A DNA stretch of 64,000 nucleotides, from positions 744,001 through 808,000 of the forward strand of contig NZ_CP014315.1 of the NCBI RefSeq assembly GCF_001557535.2. Reading direction: 5' to 3'. Source of the DNA: Burkholderia sp. PAMC 26561. GTDB lineage: Bacteria; Pseudomonadota; Gammaproteobacteria; Burkholderiales; Burkholderiaceae. This document shows positions 7,892 to 17,372 of this stretch, one piece after another (the stretch's first letter is position 1; each line of letters opens with the position of its first letter). The position numbers were made by a program, and so were the translations under genes. The notes beneath the pieces were generated by a model that had not been told where the DNA came from, ran no database searches, and saw only the letters and a program-made list of their open reading frames with translations.

Positions 7892-9136
7892 CTAAGCCGC
7901 CGCGAAAGCGATATCGGCAGGACTGCCCACCGCAACATAAGTACCGGTGAAACGAAGCTTGCCGCTGGGTTTATCGACGGCAAAAATCGCGATGTGATCG
8001 CTGCGTTGATTGAGCGAATAGAGGAACCGTCCCGACGGATCGAATCTGATCACGCGCGTGTAGTCGCCTTCCGTTGGGATCTCGCCAATGCGCGTCAGCC
8101 GGCCATTCGCTCCCACGCGGAACTGGACGATCGTGTCATGCAGGCGGTTTGCAACGTAGATAAAGCGTCCGTCGCCGGAAAGTATGATCTCCGACGCAAA
8201 GCTCGTGCCCTGATACGCATCGGGCAACGTCGATACCGACTGGAATTGCGTCAGCGTTCCGCGCTCGGCGTCGTAAGCGTAGCTGACGAGCGTCGATGCT
8301 TCCTCGGTAACCTCATACATGTACTTCCCACTCGGATGAAACACGACGTGCCGCGACCCCGCGCCCGCCGACGCCGCAACGAAAGGCGGATCGTTCGGTG
8401 ACAGCGCACCGGTTGCATCATCGAACTTCCAGACATAGGTTCTATCCACACCCAGGTCAGTCGAGATCACGTACCGGCCATCCGGCGACGGCACGATCGT
8501 ATGGGCATGCGAACCGTCGTGGTCACTGACCGCAAAGCTTCCCGGCGCACCTTCGGCTGCATGCTGCGCGCCCGGCGGCGCCTCTGGCCGTTGCACGCTG
8601 CAGGCATCGCTGAGCGTGCCGTCGCGGCCCACGGGGAACACCGCGATGCTGCCGCTGTTGTAATTCGCGACCATCAGAAAGCGGCCGTTCGGATGCAGGC
8701 TCAAATACACAGGTCCCGCGCCCTGCGAATCCACCATGTTGATCAGGCGGAGCGCACCCGTTCCGGGTTCTATGGCGTAGGCCGAAACCGAACCATCTTT
8801 GGTGCCGTTGTAGTCCTTGATTTCACTGACCGTGAACAGCACGCGTTGGGCGTGATCGAGAACAAACGCACTCGGGTTCTGAGGACCGCGAAGCGGTTCG
8901 AGCGCTTCGAGCTTGCCGTTTTGTGTATCGACCTTGAAGCGATGAATACCGAGGCCATTCGGCGTATAGGTGCCGACAAAGGCATACAACGTCTTGCCAT
9001 CGTGCGTCGCGGCCTGGGCGTTCGCGCTCCAGGCCAGTCCGCCGAGCCTCGATGCAACCGCAATCGTGCCGGCCTGCTTGAGCCAGGCACGGCGGCCAGC
9101 CGATACACCTTTGTGTGTATCGCGGGAATGACTCAT
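7892..9136 (-). CDS. Lactonase-family seven-bladed beta-propeller, Tat-exported
   Basis: 414 residues resembling the 6-phosphogluconolactonase/cycloisomerase-2 (COG2706) propeller family. Repeated blade sequences include LYAFVGTYTPNGLGIHRFKV, GPVYLSLHPNGRFLMVANYN, HTIVPSPDGRYVISTDLG and GDGRFIYVANRLHDTI. The N-terminus has a twin-arginine-type signal (GRRAWLKQAG followed by a hydrophobic stretch and ANAQA), so the protein should be periplasmic and unlikely to act on a cytoplasmic phosphosugar. The start at 9136 follows a strong GGAGGAGAACA site. A longer in-frame start at 9199 has no such signal. Confidence 0.85.
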   Translation of the reverse strand: MSHSRDTHKGVSAGRRAWLKQAGTIAVASRLGGLAWSANAQAATHDGKTLYAFVGTYTPNGLGIHRFKVDTQNGKLEALEPLRGPQNPSAFVLDHAQRVLFTVSEIKDYNGTKDGSVSAYAIEPGTGALRLINMVDSQGAGPVYLSLHPNGRFLMVANYNSGSIAVFPVGRDGTLSDACSVQRPEAPPGAQHAAEGAPGSFAVSDHDGSHAHTIVPSPDGRYVISTDLGVDRTYVWKFDDATGALSPNDPPFVAASAGAGSRHVVFHPSGKYMYEVTEEASTLVSYAYDAERGTLTQFQSVSTLPDAYQGTSFASEIILSGDGRFIYVANRLHDTIVQFRVGANGRLTRIGEIPTEGDYTRVIRFDPSGRFLYSLNQRSDHIAIFAVDKPSGKLRFTGTYVAVGSPADIAFAAA

Positions 9137-9376
9137 TGTTCTCCTCCAAAGTGATTTGCCTGCGGATCGACTTGTCCTCTGAATTCCTTCGTGACGCATG
9201 GGACAACGAAGTTGAGCCGTATGGTGACAGCTTCCGGTGGCTTCGTGGGGAAGAGGGATAGCGTTGCAAGCACTCAGAAAGGCGATGCGGTTGCCAGGAG
9301 GTCTTGCCTGTACTCTGATCCGGGCGAATCGTTTCTAGTAGGGCGACGGCCTTGCGCCGCCGCTCTCGCGGATGGA

Positions 9377-10222
9377 CTAATCCGCGCAGTCGGTTGAGCT
9401 CGACACCGCTTCCCACTCGCTGATTTCATCGGCGAGGGAAGACAACTTTTCTCTGACGAACTTCAACGCGTCATTGCCGAGCAGCAGATGGACCGGCGGA
9501 TTCGGCGAAGCAATGATCTTCAGCAGCGCCTGCGCAGCCTTGGCCGGGTCCCCCGCCTGCTTGCCGCTTTTTTCCTCGCGGGCGCGGCGGATGGGTTCGA
9601 ACAACGCATCGTAATCGTCGATACTGCGGCCCGCGCGCACCATCGAACGTCCTGCCCAGTCGGTGCGAAACGATCCGGGCGCCACGGCGGTGACGTGAAT
9701 GCCAAAGCCCTTCAACTCCTTGGACAAGGTTTCCGAAATTCCTTCGAGCGCGAACTTGCTGCCGCAGTAGTACGAAATGCCGGGCATGGTGATGAAACCA
9801 CCCATCGACGTGACGTTGATGATGTGGCCCGCCCTGCGTTTGCGCATGGACGGTACGATCGCCTTGATCATCGCTACGGCGCCAAACACGTTGACGTCGA
9901 ACTGACGGCGCATGTCCTCGAGCGGCGATTCTTCGAGCGTGCCTTCGTGACCGTAACCTGCGTTATTGATAAGGACATCGACAGGACCAATGTCTGTCTC
10001 GACCGATCGCACGGCAGGTTCGATTGCCGCGAAATCGGTGACGTCGAGCAGCAGGGGGTGCGCGCGGTCCTGAGCCATCCGTTTGAAGGCGTTGGCCGCG
10101 ACGCTGTCCCTCACGGTGCCTACAACGGTGTGGCCGGCATCGAGCGCAGCGCGTGCGAACGCCAGTCCGAAGCCCGAACTGACTCCGGTGATCAGGAAGA
10201 TTTTCTTGGTGGTTTCAGTCAT
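9377..10222 (-). CDS. Short-chain dehydrogenase/reductase (classical SDR)
   Basis: 281 residues with TGVSSGFGLAFARAALDAGH (TGxxxGxG cofactor loop), LINNAGYG (NNAG), and the catalytic pair YYCGSKFALEG (YxxxK) with an upstream Ser in NVTSMGG. The sequence is like the broad 'oxidoreductase, SDR family' group that has ~280 residues. It is divergently transcribed from the AraC regulator at 10392, a common regulator-target layout in this lineage, so AraC control is likely but inferred. The substrate is unknown. The 240 bp downstream to the lactonase gene hold no gene I can support. Confidence 0.88.
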   Translation of the reverse strand: MTETTKKIFLITGVSSGFGLAFARAALDAGHTVVGTVRDSVAANAFKRMAQDRAHPLLLDVTDFAAIEPAVRSVETDIGPVDVLINNAGYGHEGTLEESPLEDMRRQFDVNVFGAVAMIKAIVPSMRKRRAGHIINVTSMGGFITMPGISYYCGSKFALEGISETLSKELKGFGIHVTAVAPGSFRTDWAGRSMVRAGRSIDDYDALFEPIRRAREEKSGKQAGDPAKAAQALLKIIASPNPPVHLLLGNDALKFVREKLSSLADEISEWEAVSSSTDCAD

Positions 10223-10391
10223 GGTCGTATCCAGGGTTGTGTTGTGTGAAAGGAACGATCAAATAGTAGTTTCCATGCCCACCGCGGGCTATGTTCGATA
10301 GTCTGAAAGGCTTGCCTGATCCTATGATCCTCTGGACTCGACACATCGGCCGGTGCAAGGTGAGGCTTCGCTCGATCCCAAATACGACGCC

Positions 10392-11351
10392 ATGACCGAC
10401 TTATCAGATTCCACTGATCCCATGGACGCATTGCGTCGCGAGACCAATGCGCTCTTGCTCGAACTCGCGCCGGTCGAAGGCTATAGCCTGTGTGCGCTGC
10501 CCGACGTGCGCTTTCTCAGGTCGAACCGGCCGTTGACGCGCACGCCGGTGCTTTACGATCCCGGCATCGTGATCGTGTGCCAAGGGCGCAAACGGGGTTA
10601 TCTCGGCGACGACGTTTACCTGTACGACGCGAATCAGTATCTGGTCGTCTCCGTTCCCTTGCCGTTTTCAATGGAAACCGAAGCGAGCGCAGAAGAGCCG
10701 CTGCTCGCTATTTATCTGCGTCTCGATTTCAGCCTCGCGGCCGAACTGATGCTGCAACTTGAAGAGCTCGACGCGGTGTCGTCGTCCGAACCGGCCGGCA
10801 TGGCGACCACGCCACTCGATCTTCCGTTGGCGCGTACCGTCCTGCGTCTTTTGCATGCCATGCGCGATCCGCTTGAGGCGCAAGTGATCGGACCGTTGAT
10901 TGTGCGAGAGCTTTATTTTCGCGTGTTTATCGGACAGCAGGGAGGTTCCATGCGCGCCGCGCTGAGCCGTCAGGGACACTTCGGCAAGATCTCGCGGGCA
11001 ATCCGCAAGATTCACGCTTCGTTTGCTCAGGCGCTGACCGTCGAGGATCTTGCGGGGGAAGCGAACATGAGTATCGCGACGTTTCACGCGCACTTCAAGA
11101 GCGTCACGGATTCATCGCCGATCCAGTACATCAAGTCGACACGGTTGCATCAGGCGCGCTTGCTGATGGCGCGCAATGGCATGACGGCGGCGGGTGCGGC
11201 GGCGAGCGTGGGTTACGAAAGTGCATCGCAGTTCAGCCGGGAATTCAAGCGGCTGTTCGGAAGCAGTCCGCATGAGGAGGTCGCGCGCATGAAGCAGAAC
11301 TTCGCGATGCCCGACCCGCTGCCGTCTTCAATCTTTGTCTCGTCGCATTAG
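10392..11351 (+). CDS. AraC-family transcriptional regulator with AraC-type N-terminal cupin
   Basis: About 319 residues. The N-terminal half (PVLYDPGIVIVCQGRKRGYL and YDANQYLVVSVPLPFSME) is the AraC_N cupin seen in regulators of aldehyde or alcohol-linked SDR genes. The C-terminal 100 residues hold two helix-turn-helix units (LTVEDLAGEANMSIATFHAH and AAGAAASVGYESASQFSREF). No good ribosome site separates the candidate starts GTG 10353, ATG 10392 and ATG 10422; 10392 is a compromise. Its 3' end overlaps the truncated TonB-receptor remnant by 24 bp, on the opposite strand. It is likely an activator of the divergent SDR gene. Confidence 0.88.
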   Translation: MTDLSDSTDPMDALRRETNALLLELAPVEGYSLCALPDVRFLRSNRPLTRTPVLYDPGIVIVCQGRKRGYLGDDVYLYDANQYLVVSVPLPFSMETEASAEEPLLAIYLRLDFSLAAELMLQLEELDAVSSSEPAGMATTPLDLPLARTVLRLLHAMRDPLEAQVIGPLIVRELYFRVFIGQQGGSMRAALSRQGHFGKISRAIRKIHASFAQALTVEDLAGEANMSIATFHAHFKSVTDSSPIQYIKSTRLHQARLLMARNGMTAAGAAASVGYESASQFSREFKRLFGSSPHEEVARMKQNFAMPDPLPSSIFVSSH

Positions 11352-11720
11352 GAAGTGGTCGTAATAGCCTTTCGTGTCCTGGCCGCCGACGTTGACGCCG
11401 CTTGCGTTGCTCACGCCTTCGCGAAGCATGGTCGCGCCCTGTTCGGACAGCACTGCGCGCGGGATGACTTGTGCATTCCATGGCAGATCTTTCAGTTTCG
11501 TACCAGTCTTGCTTGCCGAGCTGATTTGATTTGGATTACTTATTGTATTGTCGCCGCCGAAAGGGCTATAGCTCGAAGGAGCGCTGCCCCGGATCTCGAT
11601 CGGCGGCAGGATCGCGTCTTCAGACACGGCCGGCCCTTGTTGCGCGATGGCCCGATCGATCTGCGCTGCACCGGCAAGCACGAGAAGGCCGGCTCTCAAG
11701 GAGTTTCGATTTGATTTCAT
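11328..11720 (-). pseudogene. Truncated TonB-dependent receptor (signal peptide plus start of plug)
   Basis: 130 residues: a signal peptide (LRAGLLVLAGAAQIDRAIAQ) followed by the beginning of a siderophore-type TonB receptor plug (TGTKLKDLPWNAQVIPRAVL, then GATMLREGVSNASGVNVGGQ, then YYDHFLMR). Intact members continue for about 600 residues with the rest of the plug and a 22-strand barrel. Here the frame ends at DKD, exactly where the neighbouring AraC gene's 3' end begins. It cannot form a pore. It is probably a remnant of a receptor gene removed by deletion. Confidence 0.75.
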
Positions 11721-11983
11721 ATTTATTACACCCACTTTTTTGATTGCGAATATGCCGGAGCGCAGCGATGGATCGTGTGACTTTTTGCCGGACGCAATGT
11801 CAAATGATTCGCGTTAGCATTTGACGACTGCATGGCAATACGATTGGGGCTGCGGATTTATTCCGCGCAGGGTCAATAAATTCTGGAAATTTTTTCGAGG
11901 GAAGTACGGGATGTCGGCAGGCGCTATCGAGCGCCGGCGCGTGGTCTTGGCTGGTTTGTTGCGAAGCGGTTGCTGCCGGTTTT

Positions 11984-12676
11984 TTAGCGCGCGCCCGGCG
12001 GCGCTGTCTCGAACAATCCACGCACCGCGTTCAGGTACGTATCGAGCGATGGCCCGATATGGCTTCGGCACAGCGTCACGAGATTCTCGCGGCTGCCGCT
12101 TTCGATTGCACGGATCATGGCCCAATGTTCATCGCGCGCATTCATCAGATGCGGTTGGCTTGCGGACGTATAGAACCGCGCGCCATGCACCTTCTGCGCC
12201 GAGCTGCGGATCATCTCCGCAAGATACGGATTGCCGCATGCCGAGAACAGGCAATCGTGAAACGCCATGTTCGCGTGAAATGCCGCGCGATAGTCCTTCG
12301 CTTCAACTGCCTGCGTGTGTTCGGTCTGGATCCGCGTCAGTTCCGCCACGAACTCCGGCGAGCCGGGCAGGGGAATCTGCTGAGCGGCGAGCATCTCGAG
12401 CGCCTCGCGCACCGAATAAATTTGGCGGATTTCTGCCGGGCTGAGAAGACGCACGGTCGCGCCCTTGTTCGCAATGTGCTCGACCAGTCCCATGCGTTCG
12501 AGCTCGAAGATGGCTTCGCGAATCACGTGCTTCTTGCAATCGAACTGGGCGCTCAGCTTTTCCTCGAGCAGACGCTGGCGCGGCATCAGCCAGCCGAGCA
12601 CGATCTGCTCTTCGAGCGCTTTCACGATCTCTTGAACCTGATTCGTCGATGGTTTTCGAGTAGTCGTGTCTGTCAT
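11984..12676 (-). CDS. GntR-family (FadR/FCD subgroup) transcriptional regulator
   Basis: 230 residues. An N-terminal winged helix (QIVLGWLMPRQRLLEEKLSA and HVIREAIFELERMGLVEHI) is followed by an all-helical FCD ligand domain with the metal-coordinating pattern ANMAFHDCLFSACGN and later DEHWAMIRAI. It is divergent from the sugar-oxidation operon starting at 12958, so it is the likely repressor, released by a sugar acid or lactone. ATG 12676 follows AGG six bases upstream. The 250 bp between it and the TonB remnant hold no supportable gene. Confidence 0.9.
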   Translation of the reverse strand: MTDTTTRKPSTNQVQEIVKALEEQIVLGWLMPRQRLLEEKLSAQFDCKKHVIREAIFELERMGLVEHIANKGATVRLLSPAEIRQIYSVREALEMLAAQQIPLPGSPEFVAELTRIQTEHTQAVEAKDYRAAFHANMAFHDCLFSACGNPYLAEMIRSSAQKVHGARFYTSASQPHLMNARDEHWAMIRAIESGSRENLVTLCRSHIGPSLDTYLNAVRGLFETAPPGAR

Positions 12677-12792
12677 CTAAAACCTGTGTTCCGTTTGAAG
12701 GTTGAAAAGGCGTTGCGTCCGATGTTCGCAATTCTAGCTGCAGGCGTCATTCCTTCAGGCAAACGTTATCACTCAGCACCGTCGAATTATAC

Positions 12793-12821
12793 GTCAACAA
12801 GATCATTGACAATCTAGTCAA
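12793..12821. promoter_or_regulatory. Three alternating GTCAA/TTGAC half-sites, candidate GntR operator
   Basis: GTCAA at 12793-12797, TTGAC at 12806-12810 and GTCAA at 12817-12821 form two overlapping inverted repeats (spacers of 8 and 6 bases). They lie in the 280-bp divergent region between the GntR gene and the SDR/ABC operon. The TTGACA could also serve as a -35 hexamer. Assignment to the adjacent GntR protein is inferred from position. Confidence 0.45.
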
Positions 12822-12957
12822 AGAAAACGAGACTGGTCGCGTCGAACCATGTTGAAGCGGATTTTTGAAGCGCACGCCGCTCATTCCCCGGTTCGCCAAA
12901 CCCCGCACGGTCAAGGCGCCGGCGCGGGACCATTGCTCAAACAACGGAGACAGGCGC

Positions 12958-13716
12958 GTGAAACAGCGGCTGAGCAGCAAGCGCATCATCATCACGGGTG
13001 CGGTCAACAACATCGGGAAAGCGGCGGTCGAAGCGTTCCTTTTGGAAGGTGCGAAAGTCGTGATTGGCGATATCGACGCCGAGCGCGGCAGCGCCGTTGC
13101 AGCCGAACTCGGCGCGAACGTGCGGTTCATTGCCGTGGACGTCTCGCGCGAGGAAAGCGTCGCGGACTTCATCAATGACGGCGCCGCGTGGCTCGGCGGC
13201 CTCGACGTCCTGGCGCAAAACGCGGGCGTGATGACGTCGGGCGATATCACGGCGCTCGATGCCGCCGCATTCGACCGCGTCTTCGCCGTGAACGTGCGAG
13301 GGCTCTTTTTCGGCGCGAAGCATGCGGTGCCGCATCTGCGCCAGTCGGGCGGCGGCTCGATCATCAATACGGCTTCGCTTGCCGGCAAACGCGGCCAGCC
13401 CGGACTCACCGTGTACTCGGCGTCCAAGGGCGCAGTGATCGCGTTTGGCACCACGCTCGCACTGGAACTGGCGCCATCGAACATTCGAGTGAATACGATC
13501 TGCCCCGGGTGGGTCGATACCGCGTTCAACGACCCGATCGTCGGATTCATGGGCGGACGCGCGACCCAGGACGACAAGGTCGCGACCTTCGTTCCGCTTG
13601 GCCGCCAGGGCCGGCCAGCCGAGATCGCGCCGCTCTTTGTCTTCCTTGCCTCCGATGAATCCTCGTACGTCAATGCGCAGGCCCTGCTTGCGGATGGAGG
13701 TGCGTTCAACTCGTAA
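12958..13716 (+). CDS. SDR-family sugar dehydrogenase (candidate first enzyme of the oxidation pathway)
   Basis: 252 residues from GTG 12958, which lies 8 bases after a GGAG box; an ATG at 12865 in the same frame has no support. It shows IIITGAVNNIGKAAVEAFLL (TGxxxxIG loop), VIGDIDAERG (acidic residue after strand 2, favouring NAD), LAQNAGVM, and YSASKGAVIAF (YxxxK). It is first in a run with ABC transporter, MFS, lactonase and dehydratase genes. By analogy with the L-fucose/L-arabinose oxidative pathways it probably oxidises the imported sugar to its lactone. The sugar identity is not readable. Confidence 0.87.
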   Translation: MKQRLSSKRIIITGAVNNIGKAAVEAFLLEGAKVVIGDIDAERGSAVAAELGANVRFIAVDVSREESVADFINDGAAWLGGLDVLAQNAGVMTSGDITALDAAAFDRVFAVNVRGLFFGAKHAVPHLRQSGGGSIINTASLAGKRGQPGLTVYSASKGAVIAFGTTLALELAPSNIRVNTICPGWVDTAFNDPIVGFMGGRATQDDKVATFVPLGRQGRPAEIAPLFVFLASDESSYVNAQALLADGGAFNS

Positions 13717-13824
13717 GGAAACCGAAGCGTTATTGCTGGCTGGTTTCACCACCCCGAAGTTTTTCAAGAACTCGTCGAAAACAACATATGTTTCCCTCGC
13801 CAGGAGGGATGACAGGAGATAGTC

Positions 13825-14793
13825 ATGTCCCGAAAGTGGTCCGTAGCCGCGCTGAGCGCAGCGTTGCTCGTCTCGGCAGTAACTTCAGCTGCAACGTCAG
13901 CGCACGCCGCCGATAAAAAACATCTCTACTTCGTCGCCAACGGGGCGGTGGATTTCTGGAAGCTCGCCGAAGCCGGCATGCGCAAAGCCCAGGCCGAATT
14001 GCCGAACTACATAATCGAAATGAAGTATCCGGAACAGTCGTCGGCGGCGGTTCAGAATCGCTTGCTGGATGACCTCGTTGCCAACGGCGCGGCCGGCATC
14101 ATCCTGAGTTCGGTGGACCCCAAGACCCAGACAGAGGAGCTGAATAAAGTGGCGGGCCAGACGCTGCTCGCCACGACCGATGGCGACGCGCCCGACACGA
14201 AGCGCGCGTTTTATCTGGGATCGAGCAATTTCGATGCGGGCAAGCAGGCGGCGCAAATCCTGACGAAGGCCATGCCGAACGGCGGCAAGTGCGTGGCGTT
14301 CGCGGGCTTGCCGGGCGCCGACCTTGCCGTGCAGCGCATCAAGGGAATGAAGGAAGGGCTGCAGAATACGAAGATCACGATCGACAGCGTGCGCTCCGAC
14401 GAGATGGATCAGGCGCGGGCGCAAAGCAATGCGGCCGATATCCTGACCGCGCGCAAGGACGTCAACTGCATGATCGGCATTTTTGCGTACAACACGCCGC
14501 AGATCGAGCTGGCCTTGCAGCAATCCGGCCGCGCCGGTCAGGTGACGGTGGTGGGCTTCGACAACGACCAGGGCACGCTCAACGGCATCAAGCAAGGCGT
14601 GGTGGCGGGAACCGTGGTGCAGCAGCCGTATCAATGGGGCTACCTCGGCATGAAGTACATGGCGCGCTACCTGGAAGGCGACAAGTCGTTCATCCCCAAG
14701 GATCACAAGATCATCGTGCCGACGCAGATCATCGACAAATCGAATGTCGATGGTTTCATTGCGCAGATCAAGACGTGGATGGCGAAGAAGTGA
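13825..14793 (+). CDS. Sugar ABC transporter periplasmic substrate-binding protein
   Basis: 322 residues with a Sec signal peptide (VAALSAALLVSAVTSAATSAHA, cleaved near residue 29) and a type I periplasmic-binding fold of the ribose/galactose class (AAGIILSSVDPKTQTEELNK; GVVAGTVVQQPYQWGYLGMK). ATG 13825 is preceded by ACAGGAGATAGTC. It overlaps the ATPase gene by one base (TGATG), so expression is coupled. It captures the substrate for the importer encoded by the next two genes. Confidence 0.92.
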   Translation: MSRKWSVAALSAALLVSAVTSAATSAHAADKKHLYFVANGAVDFWKLAEAGMRKAQAELPNYIIEMKYPEQSSAAVQNRLLDDLVANGAAGIILSSVDPKTQTEELNKVAGQTLLATTDGDAPDTKRAFYLGSSNFDAGKQAAQILTKAMPNGGKCVAFAGLPGADLAVQRIKGMKEGLQNTKITIDSVRSDEMDQARAQSNAADILTARKDVNCMIGIFAYNTPQIELALQQSGRAGQVTVVGFDNDQGTLNGIKQGVVAGTVVQQPYQWGYLGMKYMARYLEGDKSFIPKDHKIIVPTQIIDKSNVDGFIAQIKTWMAKK

Positions 14794-16325
14794 TGAGCGA
14801 GCCGCTGCCATCTCGCGCGCCGTTGCTGTCGCTGAAGGCTATCGCCAAGACCTATGGCGCGGTGCAGGCGCTGAAGGGCGTGAGCTTTCACGTCGATGCC
14901 GGCGAGGTCGTGGGCCTGATCGGCGAAAACGGCGCGGGCAAGTCCACGCTGATGAAAGTGCTCGGCGGTGTGATCGAACCCACGAGCGGCACGATCACCA
15001 TAGAAGGGCGCGAACATGCCGCGCTGAGCGTGCCGCAGTCGCTCGGCGCGGGTATCGCGTTCGTGCATCAGGAACTCAACCTGTTCGAGAACCTCGATGT
15101 GGCAGCGAATGTTTTTATCGGCCGTGAACCGCGCTATGGCGGCCCGTTGCGGCTCGTGGACAACAAGGTTCTGCATGCCCGCGTCACGCCGCTCCTGAAG
15201 CGGCTTGGCTGCGATTTTTCGGCGAGCACGCCGGTGGCGGATCTGTCGATTGCCCAGTGCCAGATGCTGGAGATCGTCAAGGCGCTGTCGCTCGATGCAA
15301 AGCTCATCATCATGGATGAGCCGACGTCGAGTCTCACCACGTCCGAGACGTCGCGATTGCTGGATATCGTCGGCGATCTCAAGAAAAGCGGCGTGGCGAT
15401 CATCTTCATCACGCACCGCCTGTCCGAAATCGAGCAGTGCGCGGACCGCGTGGTCGCGCTGCGCGATGGCGCGCTCGTGGGCAGCCTCGATCGTGCGGAG
15501 ATCCGGCACGACGCAATGATCCGGCTCATGATCGGGCGCAGTCTCAACACGCTCTACACGCCGCCGGAAACCGCGCCGCGCGCACCCGTCCTGGAACTCG
15601 AAGCGTTTGCAACGCCGGCTTATCCCGCGCAACCGGTGACGGTTGCTTTGCGAGGCGGCGAAATCCTCGGCCTTGCAGGGCTGATCGGATCGGGACGCAC
15701 GGAACTGGCGCGCGCGATCTTCGGTATCGACAAGCCGGCGGGCGGCGCGCTGCGTCTGAACGGCAAGACTGTCGTGATCCGCTCTCCGCGAGATGCAATC
15801 AGGCTCGGCATCTATCTGATCCCGGAGGACCGCAAGCATTCCGGGCTGATCCTGGACAGCAGCATCGCTGAAAACATCGTGCTTGCGAGCTTGCCTGCAG
15901 TCTCACGCGGCAATCTCGTCGATACCCGCAACGTGCAGCGCGTGGCAGAAGAACAGCAGAAGTCGCTGCGCATCAAGGCGCCTTCCGTGGATGTTCACGC
16001 GGGCGCGCTGTCCGGAGGCAACCAGCAGAAGGTGGTGCTCGGCAAGTGGCTGTGCATGCAGCCGAAACTCGTCATCTTCGACGAGCCCACACGCGGTGTC
16101 GACGCCGGCTCAAAGAGCGAAATCTACGCTTTGATGCGCAAGCTCGCTGACCGGGGCGTGGCGATCCTGATGATATCGAGCGACATGGAAGAGGTGATCG
16201 GCGTCAGCGATCGCGTGGCGGTCATGCACGAGGGCGCCATCGCCGGCATTCTCGGACGGGACGCGCTCAGCGAAGCGAGCATCATGCATCTCGCCGTCGG
16301 CGAAACGGTCCAGACGGTTCATTAA
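14793..16325 (+). CDS. Sugar ABC transporter ATP-binding protein (RbsA/MglA type, two ATPase domains)
   Basis: 510 residues starting at ATG 14793, sharing one base with the binding-protein stop. Domain 1 (about residues 10-235) has GENGAGKSTLMKVL (Walker A) and LIIMDEPTSSL (Walker B). Domain 2 has the degenerate Walker A GLIGSGRTELARAI usual for this family, the signature LSGGNQQKVVLGKWL and LVIFDEPTRGVDAGSK. The second-domain asymmetry is normal for RbsA-type proteins. It powers uptake with the single permease gene that follows. Confidence 0.94.
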   Translation: MSEPLPSRAPLLSLKAIAKTYGAVQALKGVSFHVDAGEVVGLIGENGAGKSTLMKVLGGVIEPTSGTITIEGREHAALSVPQSLGAGIAFVHQELNLFENLDVAANVFIGREPRYGGPLRLVDNKVLHARVTPLLKRLGCDFSASTPVADLSIAQCQMLEIVKALSLDAKLIIMDEPTSSLTTSETSRLLDIVGDLKKSGVAIIFITHRLSEIEQCADRVVALRDGALVGSLDRAEIRHDAMIRLMIGRSLNTLYTPPETAPRAPVLELEAFATPAYPAQPVTVALRGGEILGLAGLIGSGRTELARAIFGIDKPAGGALRLNGKTVVIRSPRDAIRLGIYLIPEDRKHSGLILDSSIAENIVLASLPAVSRGNLVDTRNVQRVAEEQQKSLRIKAPSVDVHAGALSGGNQQKVVLGKWLCMQPKLVIFDEPTRGVDAGSKSEIYALMRKLADRGVAILMISSDMEEVIGVSDRVAVMHEGAIAGILGRDALSEASIMHLAVGETVQTVH

Positions 16326-16342
16326 AACAGGCAGACATCATT

Positions 16343-17332
16343 TTGAAGAAAGACTTGGGCCTACTCGTGCTCATCCTGGTCGTCGGCACGATCGTGGCGA
16401 TCATCAACCCGCGTTTCATCTCGCCGGCGAATCTTTCGAACACGGCGAACCTCATCGGCTTGTTCGGGTTGTTTGCGATCGGCGAGGGATTCGTGATCAT
16501 CACGGGCGGCATCGATTTGTCGATCGGATCGGTGTTCGCGCTGCTCGGCGTGATCTTCATGACGCTTCTTTCAACCGATGGCGTGAACTGGATCGTCGCC
16601 ACCGTGCTGATGGTCGTCGCGGGACTGGTGATCGGGCTGGTCCACGGTTTCCTCGTGACAAAGCTGCGCATGCAGCCGTTCGTGGTCACGCTTTGCGGCT
16701 TGCTGATCTATCGCGGCGCGGCGCGTTATTACACTGATGACGGCACCGCCGGCTTCGAGTTCGGCCAGACCTTCCCGGCGCTGGAACGGCTGACGACGGG
16801 TCATATCTGGGGCGTGCCGAACAGCTTTATCGCGTTCGTGGTGATTGCGGCGATCATGGCCGTGGTCCTGCACAAGTCGGTGTTCGGCCGTTACCTTTTC
16901 GCGGTCGGGAAGAACGAAGAGGCGGCGCGTTATTCGGGCATCAACACGCGGGCGGTGGTGATTGCGTCGTACGTGATCTGCTCGGGACTCGCGGGCATCT
17001 CGTCCGTCTACTTCGCCATGTACACGCGCTCCGTTGCGCCCGCGTCGCATGGAACGTTCTACGAGCTTTATGCGATCGCTGCCGCGGTGCTGGGCGGCTG
17101 CTCGCTGCGCGGCGGCGAGGGTTCGATACTCGGGATTGCGCTCGGTGCGGTGCTGCTGCAGATCCTGCAGAATCTCGTCAACCTGCTGGGGATTCCGTCG
17201 TCGCTGAATTTTGCCGTCATGGGCGGCGTGATCGTGCTCGGCGTGCTGATCGATGGCCAGTTGAAAGCGCTGCGGCAACGGCGCGCGGCGTTGCGTCCAC
17301 CGGCGGAACAACAAGTAACCGTGAAGGCGTGA
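16343..17332 (+). CDS. Sugar ABC transporter permease (RbsC type)
   Basis: 329 residues, hydrophobic throughout with about 8-10 membrane helices. Family landmarks are FGLFAIGEGFVIITGGIDLS and GSVFALLGVI near the N-terminus and the coupling region FGRYLFAVGKNEEAARYSGI. The assigned start is TTG 16343, 17 bp after the ATPase stop, with only a weak AGG upstream. No other in-frame start near the first helix fits better. It forms a homodimeric channel with the preceding ATPase and binding protein. Confidence 0.92.
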   Translation: MKKDLGLLVLILVVGTIVAIINPRFISPANLSNTANLIGLFGLFAIGEGFVIITGGIDLSIGSVFALLGVIFMTLLSTDGVNWIVATVLMVVAGLVIGLVHGFLVTKLRMQPFVVTLCGLLIYRGAARYYTDDGTAGFEFGQTFPALERLTTGHIWGVPNSFIAFVVIAAIMAVVLHKSVFGRYLFAVGKNEEAARYSGINTRAVVIASYVICSGLAGISSVYFAMYTRSVAPASHGTFYELYAIAAAVLGGCSLRGGEGSILGIALGAVLLQILQNLVNLLGIPSSLNFAVMGGVIVLGVLIDGQLKALRQRRAALRPPAEQQVTVKA

Positions 17333-17372
17333 CACGCTTTGCGGCACGTACGATCACACGGATACCCACGGC

